Shown here: positions 37,838-43,027 of the stretch, piece after piece
How the letters are laid out: each line of letters opens with the position of its first letter
How positions within the stretch are numbered: the first letter of the stretch is position 1
Virus record (IMG/VR): IMGVR_UViG_3300020202_000130
Span: 1 to 43,027 of that record
Length of the DNA stretch: 43,027 nt
Source: a virus
Direction: 5' to 3' (one strand)
Notes under the pieces: generated by a model
Told to the model about the DNA's origin: nothing
Seen by the model: the letters and a program-made list of their open reading frames with translations, nothing else
The model's database searches: none
Made by a program: the position numbers and the translations under genes

Positions 37838-38028
37838 CCCTAAACGACCTTTATGTAAATGAGCGCTGCCTAGAGCTGCGGCGAGCTTCGGACTCCCTCC
37901 AGTTAGCCATGCGCGACGGCCAGTTGAGCGAGCTAGCCAGAGCAGTAGGGCGGATCAACAAGGTTTCGGAAGAGCTGATTCACCGGATACACGATTTGCA
38001 GGCTAGACAAGAAGAGGTAAAGCCATGA
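37834..38028 (+). CDS. Small coiled-coil protein (64 aa)
   Basis: ATGA overlap at the start. Product MTLNDLYVNERCLELRRASD... is one long heptad-like helix (INKVSEELIHRIHDLQARQE). Unknown role; encoded directly before a signal-peptide protein and the lysozyme. Confidence 0.65.
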   Translation: MTLNDLYVNERCLELRRASDSLQLAMRDGQLSELARAVGRINKVSEELIHRIHDLQARQEEVKP

Positions 38029-38369
38029 CCGAAGAACAACTAGAGCGCTGCTATCTCCGCAGGATAATCCTCTTCGCCTTGCTCGCCGCGCTCATTGTCG
38101 GCCCTGTCCTTGTCTATTCGGGCATGGCTCACGCGGCTCCCCGGTATGTAGCTAACGTCGAAGGGGTGACGATCACTCTCTTTGACGAGCCCTGTTCTCT
38201 GGATGCGGTGGAGAACCTTCCCTACAAGGCGACGTGGACGGAGAACGGCGTGACCTTCCAAGGATGCTGGAATTTCTTCCAGAACGCCGGGGTGATCGTG
38301 GGTTACTTCTCGGATAAGTCCGTCGCGCCGATGCCGGTGCAGATATTCAAGCCTCTGTCCAATGGGTAA
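38025..38369 (+). CDS. Exported or membrane-anchored protein before lysozyme
   Basis: The 114-residue product has an N-terminal hydrophobic segment (IILFALLAALIVGPVLVYSG, about 14-33) with a possible signal-peptidase site after AHA. A periplasmic domain follows with two Cys (DEPCSLD and FQGCWNF) that may form a disulfide. It overlaps the lysozyme gene by 8 bases. Possible role in lysis control or envelope modification; no family match. Confidence 0.65.
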   Translation: MTEEQLERCYLRRIILFALLAALIVGPVLVYSGMAHAAPRYVANVEGVTITLFDEPCSLDAVENLPYKATWTENGVTFQGCWNFFQNAGVIVGYFSDKSVAPMPVQIFKPLSNG

Positions 38370-38784
38370 CTACCGCGACATTGCCCGCGAGCAGTTGAAG
38401 TTCGATGAGGGGGTGCGCCAGTTCCCTTACAAGTGCAGCGCTGGCAAGACTTCGATAGGGGTCGGCAGGAACTTAGACGACGTTGGCCTCTCTCCCTACG
38501 AGATCAACGTCCTCCTAGAGAACGATCTGGTGAAGGCGGAGAACGACGCGAAGATTCTCTTTCCATCGTTCGACAAGCTCTCCGACGTTCGCAAGTCGGT
38601 GCTCATCAACATGGCTTTCAACCTGGGTAGGTCGCGGCTGGAGGGGTTCAAGAACTTCAAGGCTGCGGTGGAGGCGGGGAAGTTCCACATAGCGGCGGAG
38701 GAGATGCTGTCCTCGCGCTGGGCCCAACAGGTCGGGAAGAGGGCGGAACGACTCGCCCATCAGATGCTCACGGACAAAGCGTAG
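38362..38784 (+). CDS. T4-type lysozyme (endolysin, GH24)
   Basis: The 140-residue muramidase has Glu16 (KFDEGVRQ), Cys25 and Thr30 (YKCSAGKTSIGVG), the E-8-C-T variant of the GH24 catalytic triad, and the downstream core VLINMAFNLGRSRLEGFKNF. Spacing between Cys and Thr is four residues where T4 has five, so the active site is slightly compressed. No signal or SAR segment is present, so it needs the holin to reach the cell wall. Confidence 0.9.
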   Translation: MGNYRDIAREQLKFDEGVRQFPYKCSAGKTSIGVGRNLDDVGLSPYEINVLLENDLVKAENDAKILFPSFDKLSDVRKSVLINMAFNLGRSRLEGFKNFKAAVEAGKFHIAAEEMLSSRWAQQVGKRAERLAHQMLTDKA

Positions 38785-38813
38785 TTATACGTAACAACAT
38801 AGGAAGCTAGTAT

Positions 38814-39314
38814 ATGGAACCCGTCAGTATCGCCCTTGCACTTGCACAAGCGGCCCCCTCAATCATGCGGTTCTTCGGGGTGGGGGAGAAGCCCGTAGCC
38901 GTGGCCGAAAAGGTCGTGGAGATCGCACAGACAGTCACCGGCAAGCAGAAGCCCGAGGAGGCGATGGAGGCGATTCAGCAAGACCCCGCTCTGGCCATTC
39001 AGTTCAACCTTGCTGTCCTAGCGGCCAACAACGATCTTGAGAAGGCTTACCTAGCCGACCGGCAGGACGCTAGGGACCGGGAAGTAAAGATAGCCACCAG
39101 CGACGCCGCTCCCATGCTTAACAAGGTCATCACGCCGATCCTGGCTTTGGTCGTGACCCTCGGCGGCGGGGCGGTGCTCAACTTCAACAACGACCCGGAT
39201 GTGCGGATGGCGGCGGTATCCCTGATGACACTGGTGCTCGGCTACTACTTCGGCACATCGCAGGGGAGCACCAAGGCGAACCAGCTTTTCAGGGACTTGG
39301 CGCGCAAGCAGTAG
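38814..39314 (+). CDS. Holin, 3TM-family-like
   Basis: The 166-residue product has an amphipathic N-terminus (ALALAQAAPSIMRFFGVGEK) and a charged middle. Two clear hydrophobic segments lie at about 106-125 and 132-148 (ITPILALVVTLGGGAVL and AAVSLMTLVLGYYFG). A soluble C-terminus (QLFRDLARK) follows. This plan fits the Holin_3TM family that often follows phage lysozymes. It is the last rightward late gene before attP. Confidence 0.78.
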   Translation: MEPVSIALALAQAAPSIMRFFGVGEKPVAVAEKVVEIAQTVTGKQKPEEAMEAIQQDPALAIQFNLAVLAANNDLEKAYLADRQDARDREVKIATSDAAPMLNKVITPILALVVTLGGGAVLNFNNDPDVRMAAVSLMTLVLGYYFGTSQGSTKANQLFRDLARKQ

Positions 39315-39386
39315 GGCCGATCATCCCGGCAATGGGGCCAATATGCGACCAATCCTCCCAAGGCTATGAAGCAGCGCGGTATTCCT

Positions 39387-39434
39387 CGCCCTTTCACGGC
39401 GGTAACCGGGGTTCGAATCCCCGTGGGGACGCCA
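39387..39434 (+). other. attP core: 3' end of tRNA-Glu(TTC)
   Basis: The 48 bases equal the 3' part of a bacterial tRNA-Glu: half of the anticodon stem with loop CTTTCAC, stem GGCGG, variable loop TAAC, T-arm CGGGG-TTCGAAT-CCCCG, acceptor strand TGGGGAC, G and CCA. The 5' half of the tRNA is missing. It lies 73 bases beyond the integrase stop. Integration here would rebuild the host tRNA gene, the usual trick of tRNA-targeting phages. Confidence 0.92.
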
Positions 39435-39494
39435 AGTCTAAGGTGCTAGGAAAGGCCATAGAAGGCCGCCGGAATGCGACAAAAATAGGGGCAA

Positions 39495-39507
39495 CACGGC
39501 GGTAACC
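39495..39507 (+). repeat. 13-bp copy of the attP anticodon-stem segment
   Basis: CACGGCGGTAACC occurs at 39395-39407 inside the attP core and again here, exactly 100 bases on, abutting the integrase stop codon. It may be an arm-type integrase site, a secondary crossover point or a relic of an older recombination. Confidence 0.6.
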
Positions 39508-40506
39508 CTAGATCGCAAGCCGCAGCGCAGCCTTGGGGTCTTGGCGCAAGACTTGGTAGGCGTATTTCTCGGTCGTGCTGATGTGGGCGTGGCCGGCGTA
39601 GAGCTGGACCGTCCTGATCGGCACCCCGGCAAGCAACAAGTGGCAGATGTAGGTGTGCCGCAGCGAGTGCAGGGAACCGCCTACCTCGGCATGCCTCGCA
39701 TCCCGCGCGAAAGCCCTTGAGAGCGATTCTGGAGCGATGCGGGGGAGCAGGTACGGGCCATCTCCTTGGAGGCGTTCCAGGGCCTTCCTAGCCCCGTCTG
39801 TGAGGGGGATCTTGCGCCACTCTCCCGCCTTAGTCCGCTCCTCCCCGGTGGACTCGATTCTCACCGCGTCAGTGATCCACATCCGACGCATATTCAGGGC
39901 CTCGCCACGGCGTACCCCAGTATTCGCCATGAACCGCCAGATCGGCCCGTAGGAGGAAGCCTTGTAGAGCCGCTTTAGCTCGTCAGGCTGGTAGTAGTGG
40001 TGCGGCTTGGATTCGAGGTTCTGCGGCGGCTGGACAATTGAGATGGGGTTCTCGGCTATCAACTTCAGGTCAACGGCCCGGTTAATGACCGCCTGGAGGA
40101 CGCGAAGCTCCTTTTCCACGGTGGCCGGCTTGACCTTGAACCGGCGCTTCGTTTTCCAGTCCTCGGCCTGCTTGACGGTGATGAGGTTCAGCGGCGTCGG
40201 CCCAAACTCGGCCAAGAGGTGATCGTGGATGATCTGTGAAGTACGGTAGTTGCTATCCGGGTACTCGGCTTGGTGCCAGAGCAGGTAGTCGGTTACGAAT
40301 TGCTCGAAACGGGGAGCCGGCCGACGATGGGCGTGGAGGAGTCTTGCTCCGGTTGAGAGTTCGTAGTTCTTGATTCTGAGGATGTCGTCAAGCTCGCGCT
40401 TGGGGATTGTCCCGACCTTGCCAAGCGAGGTCTGTTTGCGCTTGCCGGTCTGCGGGTCCGTCCAGTTGAGGACGTGGTAGCCACGGCGAGGGGTGATCGT
40501 TGCCAT
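39508..40506 (-). CDS. int: Tyrosine integrase
   Basis: The 332-residue site-specific recombinase has all catalytic residues in place: Arg199 (NTGVRRGEA), His280-x-x-Arg283 (LHSLRHTY), His306 (AGHAHIS) and Tyr315 (TTEKYAY). The N-terminus (residues 1-60) is a small arm-binding domain (YHVLNWTDPQTGKRKQTSLG), and residues about 65-165 form the core-binding SAM-like domain. It lies next to attP and should insert the phage into host tRNA-Glu. Transcription comes from the leftward operon crossing the circle junction, so integration may reduce its expression. Confidence 0.96.
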   Translation of the reverse strand: MATITPRRGYHVLNWTDPQTGKRKQTSLGKVGTIPKRELDDILRIKNYELSTGARLLHAHRRPAPRFEQFVTDYLLWHQAEYPDSNYRTSQIIHDHLLAEFGPTPLNLITVKQAEDWKTKRRFKVKPATVEKELRVLQAVINRAVDLKLIAENPISIVQPPQNLESKPHHYYQPDELKRLYKASSYGPIWRFMANTGVRRGEALNMRRMWITDAVRIESTGEERTKAGEWRKIPLTDGARKALERLQGDGPYLLPRIAPESLSRAFARDARHAEVGGSLHSLRHTYICHLLLAGVPIRTVQLYAGHAHISTTEKYAYQVLRQDPKAALRLAI

Positions 40507-40967
40507 TAGCGCCAGTTCGTCCCGTTCTTGATGTGCCGTATGTGGGATGCACTAGCCGGGTAGATTCTGGCTAGGGCTTTCGAACTTAGGGAGCTTGCCT
40601 TTATCTCGCCAACTTGCTCCGCAGTTAGCCTGGAACGAGGATGCAATTCGCCTTTAAGGGAGCCGCCCTTGCTACGCCCCTTTAGGTGCCTGTCGGCAAT
40701 GTTCTGTGCGTGAGTGCCAAGGAATAGGTGATCAGGATTTACGCATAACCTGTTATCGCACCTGTGGCAGACGCTCTTTTCAGGCGGGATCGGTCCTTTG
40801 AACAAGGTCCACGACACGCGATGCGCCCCCGTCATCCTGCTTCCCGTCCTGATTTCCCCGTACCCGCAATTGTTCCTGCTTGCGGTCCAAGGCCAGCACT
40901 CGCCGGGGCCTTTTACGTCCACTTTCGCCATGAACCGCTGCTGCAATTGGTGATCTTTGCCAAGCAT
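40506..40967 (-). CDS. HNH homing endonuclease
   Basis: The 153-residue product has the CWPW start block ([20 protein letters not shown]) and the HNH core with AHR at 48-50, [20 protein letters not shown] at 67-86. A C-terminal NUMOD-like DNA-binding unit follows ([20 protein letters not shown]...). It is a free-standing selfish nuclease inserted between excisionase and integrase. Its start lies inside the excisionase reading frame (188-base overlap), which suggests it arrived by insertion and displaced the original end of that gene. Confidence 0.88.
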   Translation of the reverse strand: MLGKDHQLQQRFMAKVDVKGPGECWPWTASRNNCGYGEIRTGSRMTGAHRVSWTLFKGPIPPEKSVCHRCDNRLCVNPDHLFLGTHAQNIADRHLKGRSKGGSLKGELHPRSRLTAEQVGEIKASSLSSKALARIYPASASHIRHIKNGTNWR

Positions 40968-41142
40968 TATCGAGCGCTCCCTGTAGGTCGGCCTTTCTGT
41001 AGAGCCTCTTACCCATGAACGTGAAGCCCTGCAGGCCGTATTCTGCCCGCTTGGCCCTGAACTGGCTTTCCGAGACGCAGCAGTACGCCGCCGCCTCCTC
41101 CTCGGTGAAGTAGTCCTTGCCGGCGAGGACGAGTTCAGCCAA
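40780..41142 (-). CDS. Excisionase-like wHTH protein, 3' end altered
   Basis: The first 60 residues ([54 protein letters not shown]) form an MerR/excisionase-type winged helix: EEEAAAY recognition helix, then [10 protein letters not shown] wing. Relatives normally end soon after the DLQGAL helix. The remaining 60 residues are basic, low-complexity and lie over the HNH gene in another frame, so they are probably read-through. I take TTG at 41140-41142, overlapping the GIY-YIG stop, because no ATG or GTG fits. Confidence 0.65.
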   Translation of the reverse strand: MAELVLAGKDYFTEEEAAAYCCVSESQFRAKRAEYGLQGFTFMGKRLYRKADLQGALDNAWQRSPIAAAVHGESGRKRPRRVLALDRKQEQLRVRGNQDGKQDDGGASRVVDLVQRTDPA

Positions 41143-41581
41143 TGCGACCAGCCTTGTTCCCGTGAGGCTGAAGAGCCTTAATGTAGCGGGACTCGATCTT
41201 GAGTAGTTCGCCCGGCTTGCATGGCATGACGTAGTAGGCGTCAAACCCGAAATCTGCCTTACGTATATGCCCAGAGATGCGTTCGTATACGCGGCGGGAC
41301 TGGCCGATATAAACAATCCTAGATCCAGCGATCAGAAAGTAAACACCGCATACCTTGCTGATCGATGTGGCCCGCCTAACGATTGTCGCCCCGCTCAATA
41401 TTCCTGCCGCTTGCGGATGTGGCTCCTTTATCGGCTTACGGTCCGGCCCGGTCGGGACCACAACCTCTTTTTTGCCGTTGATGTAGAACCGATAGCCCAT
41501 GTCTCGCAGCCATAGGATCTGATCCGCCGACTTATCAAAGCCGGTGAGGCGGCGCAGTTCGGCGTCGTCCAGGTAGATCAG
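41135..41581 (-). CDS. DUF4224 plus GIY-YIG nuclease fusion, probable CTG start
   Basis: The first 45 residues ([37 protein letters not shown]) match DUF4224, usually a small free protein beside phage integrases. The rest is a GIY-YIG nuclease ([41 protein letters not shown]). The first ATG (41498-41500) would cut DUF4224 in half. In-frame coding extends upstream to a CTG at 41579-41581 that overlaps the previous TGA as CTGA, just like the ATGA joints around it. Likely role: integration or excision control, or mobile nuclease. Confidence 0.75.
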   Translation of the reverse strand: MIYLDDAELRRLTGFDKSADQILWLRDMGYRFYINGKKEVVVPTGPDRKPIKEPHPQAAGILSGATIVRRATSISKVCGVYFLIAGSRIVYIGQSRRVYERISGHIRKADFGFDAYYVMPCKPGELLKIESRYIKALQPHGNKAGRIG

Positions 41582-41793
41582 GAGCTTTGTCCCGTCTTTG
41601 AGGAACGGCGAGGGGCTTTCTCCTCTGCCTCGCGGATGCGGTCCTGCACGCCGCGCAGCAGCTTCTCGATCTGGCGGCAGTCGTATGGTGGCTGGCCAAT
41701 GCCGTTCGGGCCGGTCAGCAGCGGATCGGTCCAGTTGGTCGGCACCAGATCGGACAGGGGGCGCTTCTTCGCGCGCTTCAGGGACGCGCTCAT
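41578..41793 (-). CDS. Small hypothetical protein (71 aa)
   Basis: Start ATG in an ATGA overlap. Product MSASLKRAKKRPLSDLVPTN... has a basic N-terminus, a GPNGIGQPPYDC middle and a charged C-terminal helix (IEKLLRGVQDRIREAEEKA). Possibly nucleic-acid-binding; no family. Confidence 0.65.
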   Translation of the reverse strand: MSASLKRAKKRPLSDLVPTNWTDPLLTGPNGIGQPPYDCRQIEKLLRGVQDRIREAEEKAPRRSSKTGQSS

Positions 41794-41963
41794 AGCTTCG
41801 CCGCTGCGTCCGCCCAAGAGCGGCCGATCACGACGGCCTCGTTACGGCCTGTCGGCACTTGGATATATCCGGCCGTGTTCATTGCGGCTTTCGGATACCG
41901 GCGCAGAACGCGCTGCTTCGGCGTGAGTCTCTTCGGAGCATTCTTCGCACGATCCAGAGTCAT
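41790..41963 (-). CDS. Conserved small phage protein (57 aa)
   Basis: Product MTLDRAKNAPKRLTPKQRVL RRYPKAA... continues with GYIQVPTGRNEAVVIGRSWADAAA. The KQRVLRRYP start and WADAA end form a small early phage family. It is flanked by ATGA overlaps on both sides. Confidence 0.75.
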   Translation of the reverse strand: MTLDRAKNAPKRLTPKQRVLRRYPKAAMNTAGYIQVPTGRNEAVVIGRSWADAAAKL

Positions 41964-42340
41964 GCCGACCCTTTCTCGTCACCGTGCTTGCTGCACATGT
42001 GGCGGGCGAGGTTCTGGAAGCTGCGGTTGCAGTGCGGGCACACGCCACGCTGCACGCGCTTTAGCTTTCGCTCCAGCTTTGCCTTTGCTTCGGCCTCCTG
42101 CTGTACGCGGGTCGTCAGGTCGGTATTGCGGGTGTTGGCGGCGGCGAGCATCTTGCGCAGTCTGTCCGCCTCAGTCTCCCCAACGTAGTGCTGCTGGTGT
42201 CCGTTCGGGCAGAACCAGGTATCGCGCTTCGCCAAGCGCTCCTTGTCCCACGTCTCCGGCACCCAGAACGGGATGTCGCACTTGAAGCAGCGGACGACAA
42301 CGAACTCGACGCGGATCGGTTGTGCGAATGCGTAACCCAT
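41960..42340 (-). CDS. Zinc-binding coiled-coil protein with C2H2 finger
   Basis: The 126-residue product has an N-terminal CFKCDIPF...CPNGH metal site. A long coiled coil follows (residues about 58-95, DRLRKMLAAANTRNTDLTTR...). A C-terminal C2H2 zinc finger closes the protein (CPHCNRSFQNLARHMCSKH). Such proteins are frequent in phage early operons and may contact DNA. Role unknown. Confidence 0.78.
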   Translation of the reverse strand: MGYAFAQPIRVEFVVVRCFKCDIPFWVPETWDKERLAKRDTWFCPNGHQQHYVGETEADRLRKMLAAANTRNTDLTTRVQQEAEAKAKLERKLKRVQRGVCPHCNRSFQNLARHMCSKHGDEKGSA

Positions 42341-42520
42341 CTATCCCTCCTTTTTCGGTAAGCCGTCTGCGGCGTCGTGGCGTTCGTAAAGATCAGACAG
42401 TTTGCGTTGCAGGCTCACCAGCACGTCGGCGGTCTGCTTGCTCATGCCGTAGCGGTTCTCGGTGAAGTGGAGGGCTAAGACCCCCATCGCGGCCTTGATC
42501 CCGCGCTGCGCTTCAGTCAC
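42341..42520 (-). CDS. Small helical hypothetical protein (59 aa)
   Basis: Starts with GTG in a GTGA overlap and ends in a TAG directly before the next ATG, with the AAGGAGGGA ribosome-binding site of that gene in its 3' end. Product MTEAQRGIKAAMGVLALHFT..., then GMSKQTADVLVSLQRKLSDL, is fully helical. Confidence 0.7.
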   Translation of the reverse strand: MTEAQRGIKAAMGVLALHFTENRYGMSKQTADVLVSLQRKLSDLYERHDAADGLPKKEG

Positions 42521-42744
42521 TTCTCAGCCCCTTCGCCCGACTGAGGTACGGAACGATAGCGCTCCAGTTCCGCGTTGATGTTGTATGCCTCCATGTTATT
42601 CGCGCACATGGACGGGAAGATCACGTTCGCGGCGGCTATCCGGCGCAGAAGGCGCTCCATCGGGCGGGCCACTTCAGAGTCCACCACGTCAGCGCCCCAC
42701 TCGTCCTCATGGCATGCGGCGTCGCACATCGGGGTGTCACTCAC
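42517..42744 (-). CDS. Small hypothetical protein (75 aa)
   Basis: I use the GTG giving MSDTPMCDAACHEDEWGADV rather than an ATG four codons upstream, because many phage relatives begin MSDTP. It has C-x-x-x-CH and a further Cys (PSMCANNME), possibly metal-binding, and a C-terminal helix (AYNINAELERYRSV). Unknown role. Confidence 0.65.
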   Translation of the reverse strand: MSDTPMCDAACHEDEWGADVVDSEVARPMERLLRRIAAANVIFPSMCANNMEAYNINAELERYRSVPQSGEGAEK

Positions 42745-42889
42745 CGTTATCTCCATCGGGCTGTTCTGCCAGCAGGCGGGCCTTGAACGCTTGGTAAAGC
42801 TGCTCCAGCGTGAAGTGCCTGCGGTTCTCGTAAAAGCCAGAGGCCACGGTGTAGTCCTCGTGCTCCTTGAAAAATGCTTCCCATTCCAT
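42737..42889 (-). CDS. Small hypothetical protein (50 aa)
   Basis: ATG 42887-42889 overlaps the upstream TGA as TGATG. Product MEWEAFFKEHEDYTVASGFY..., then RRHFTLEQLYQAFKARLLAE, is an acidic helical peptide. A same-frame extension upstream runs through the terminal repeat and is not used. Confidence 0.65.
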   Translation of the reverse strand: MEWEAFFKEHEDYTVASGFYENRRHFTLEQLYQAFKARLLAEQPDGDNGE

Positions 42890-43027
42890 CAAAGCTCCTT
42901 GCCGTCTATGTCGGTATGGCGTTCGTATGGCGCGGAGGGGCCCGGACAATCGTTTGCTGCGGCTTCCCCGGTCGTCACCGGATCATCAACCGCCGTGCTG
43001 CTAGTTGCCGGGGCGTCAGCACGATGC
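42889..43027 (-). CDS. Right-end partial copy of the terminal-repeat gene
   Basis: Continues in frame from the left-end gene (1-168) across the circle junction: the shared part lies in the repeat, but this copy ends DGKEL and its TGA overlaps the ATG of the next gene. The tight overlap with a downstream gene suggests that this is the native ending. The 5' part is missing here because the window ends. Confidence 0.6.
   Translation of the reverse strand, partial: HRADAPATSSTAVDDPVTTGEAAANDCPGPSAPYERHTDIDGKEL
42905..43027. repeat. Right copy of 123-bp terminal direct repeat
   Basis: Identical to 17-139. Sequence to the left of this copy (phage early operon) differs from bases 1-16. See the left copy. 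Confidence 0.95.

Noticed and set aside
1-43027. CRISPR array, diversity-generating retroelement or transposon
   Set aside because: No regularly spaced repeats, no reverse transcriptase gene or template/variable repeat pair, and no transposase with terminal inverted repeats were found.

Overview
This window reads as the complete, or almost complete, genome of a temperate short-tailed (podovirus-type) phage in its free form. It is GC-rich, densely packed and about 43 kb. The last 123 bases repeat bases 17-139, so the sequence closes on itself. The last 48 bases of a bacterial tRNA-Glu(TTC) gene lie beside a tyrosine integrase at the normal attP position. Phage genes run on both sides of this core and no host gene is present. 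The base composition and gene families suggest a proteobacterial host, perhaps Burkholderiales or a relative. The capsid (SU10/DUF5309-like), P22 gp4- and gp10-like connectors and three large internal virion proteins fit temperate podoviruses broadly like BcepC6B or BPP-1, but without the diversity-generating retroelement of BPP-1. These family calls come from recognising motifs, not from searches.

Layout. (1) Leftward early/lysogeny block, about 8586 down to 1 and, across the circle junction, 43027 down to 39508. It holds some 35 small genes tiled with 1-8 base overlaps: a recombination module (SSB-like protein, zinc-finger HNH-like protein, PD-(D/E)XK exonuclease, Ref-like nuclease), many small zinc-binding or unknown proteins, then a DUF4224/GIY-YIG protein, an excisionase-like protein, an HNH endonuclease and the integrase. 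(2) Immunity region 8558-9452: a leftward CI-like repressor faces a rightward Cro-like protein. The two outgoing promoters share one 20-bp element containing TTGACA, and each has two 15-bp operators. A leftward lipoprotein/membrane-protein group (9454-10132) follows. (3) Rightward middle operon 10266-17413: DNA-binding and replication-like proteins, a small nuclease, a cargo cassette (SDR oxidoreductase, small protein, split ThDP enzyme, FkbM methyltransferase), and a Q-like regulator. (4) A lambda-like late switch at 17430-17533: promoter, leader of about 70 nt, and terminator. (5) Rightward late operon 17554-39314: initiator-like tRNA, glycosyltransferase-like gene, terminase, portal, scaffold, capsid, a TPR-glycosyltransferase cargo gene, connectors, internal virion proteins, tail fibre, and lysis genes with an embedded DEDD exonuclease.

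The most unusual content is a dispersed set of sugar-modification genes: SDR, split acetolactate-synthase-like ThDP enzyme, FkbM methyltransferase, a GT-B-like protein starting inside the tRNA CCA end, and a TPR-GT9-like protein lacking its own start codon. Together they look like a phage-borne glycan-remodelling pathway of a kind otherwise found in O-antigen or capsule loci. The phage-encoded CAT-anticodon tRNA with initiator features is the second highlight.
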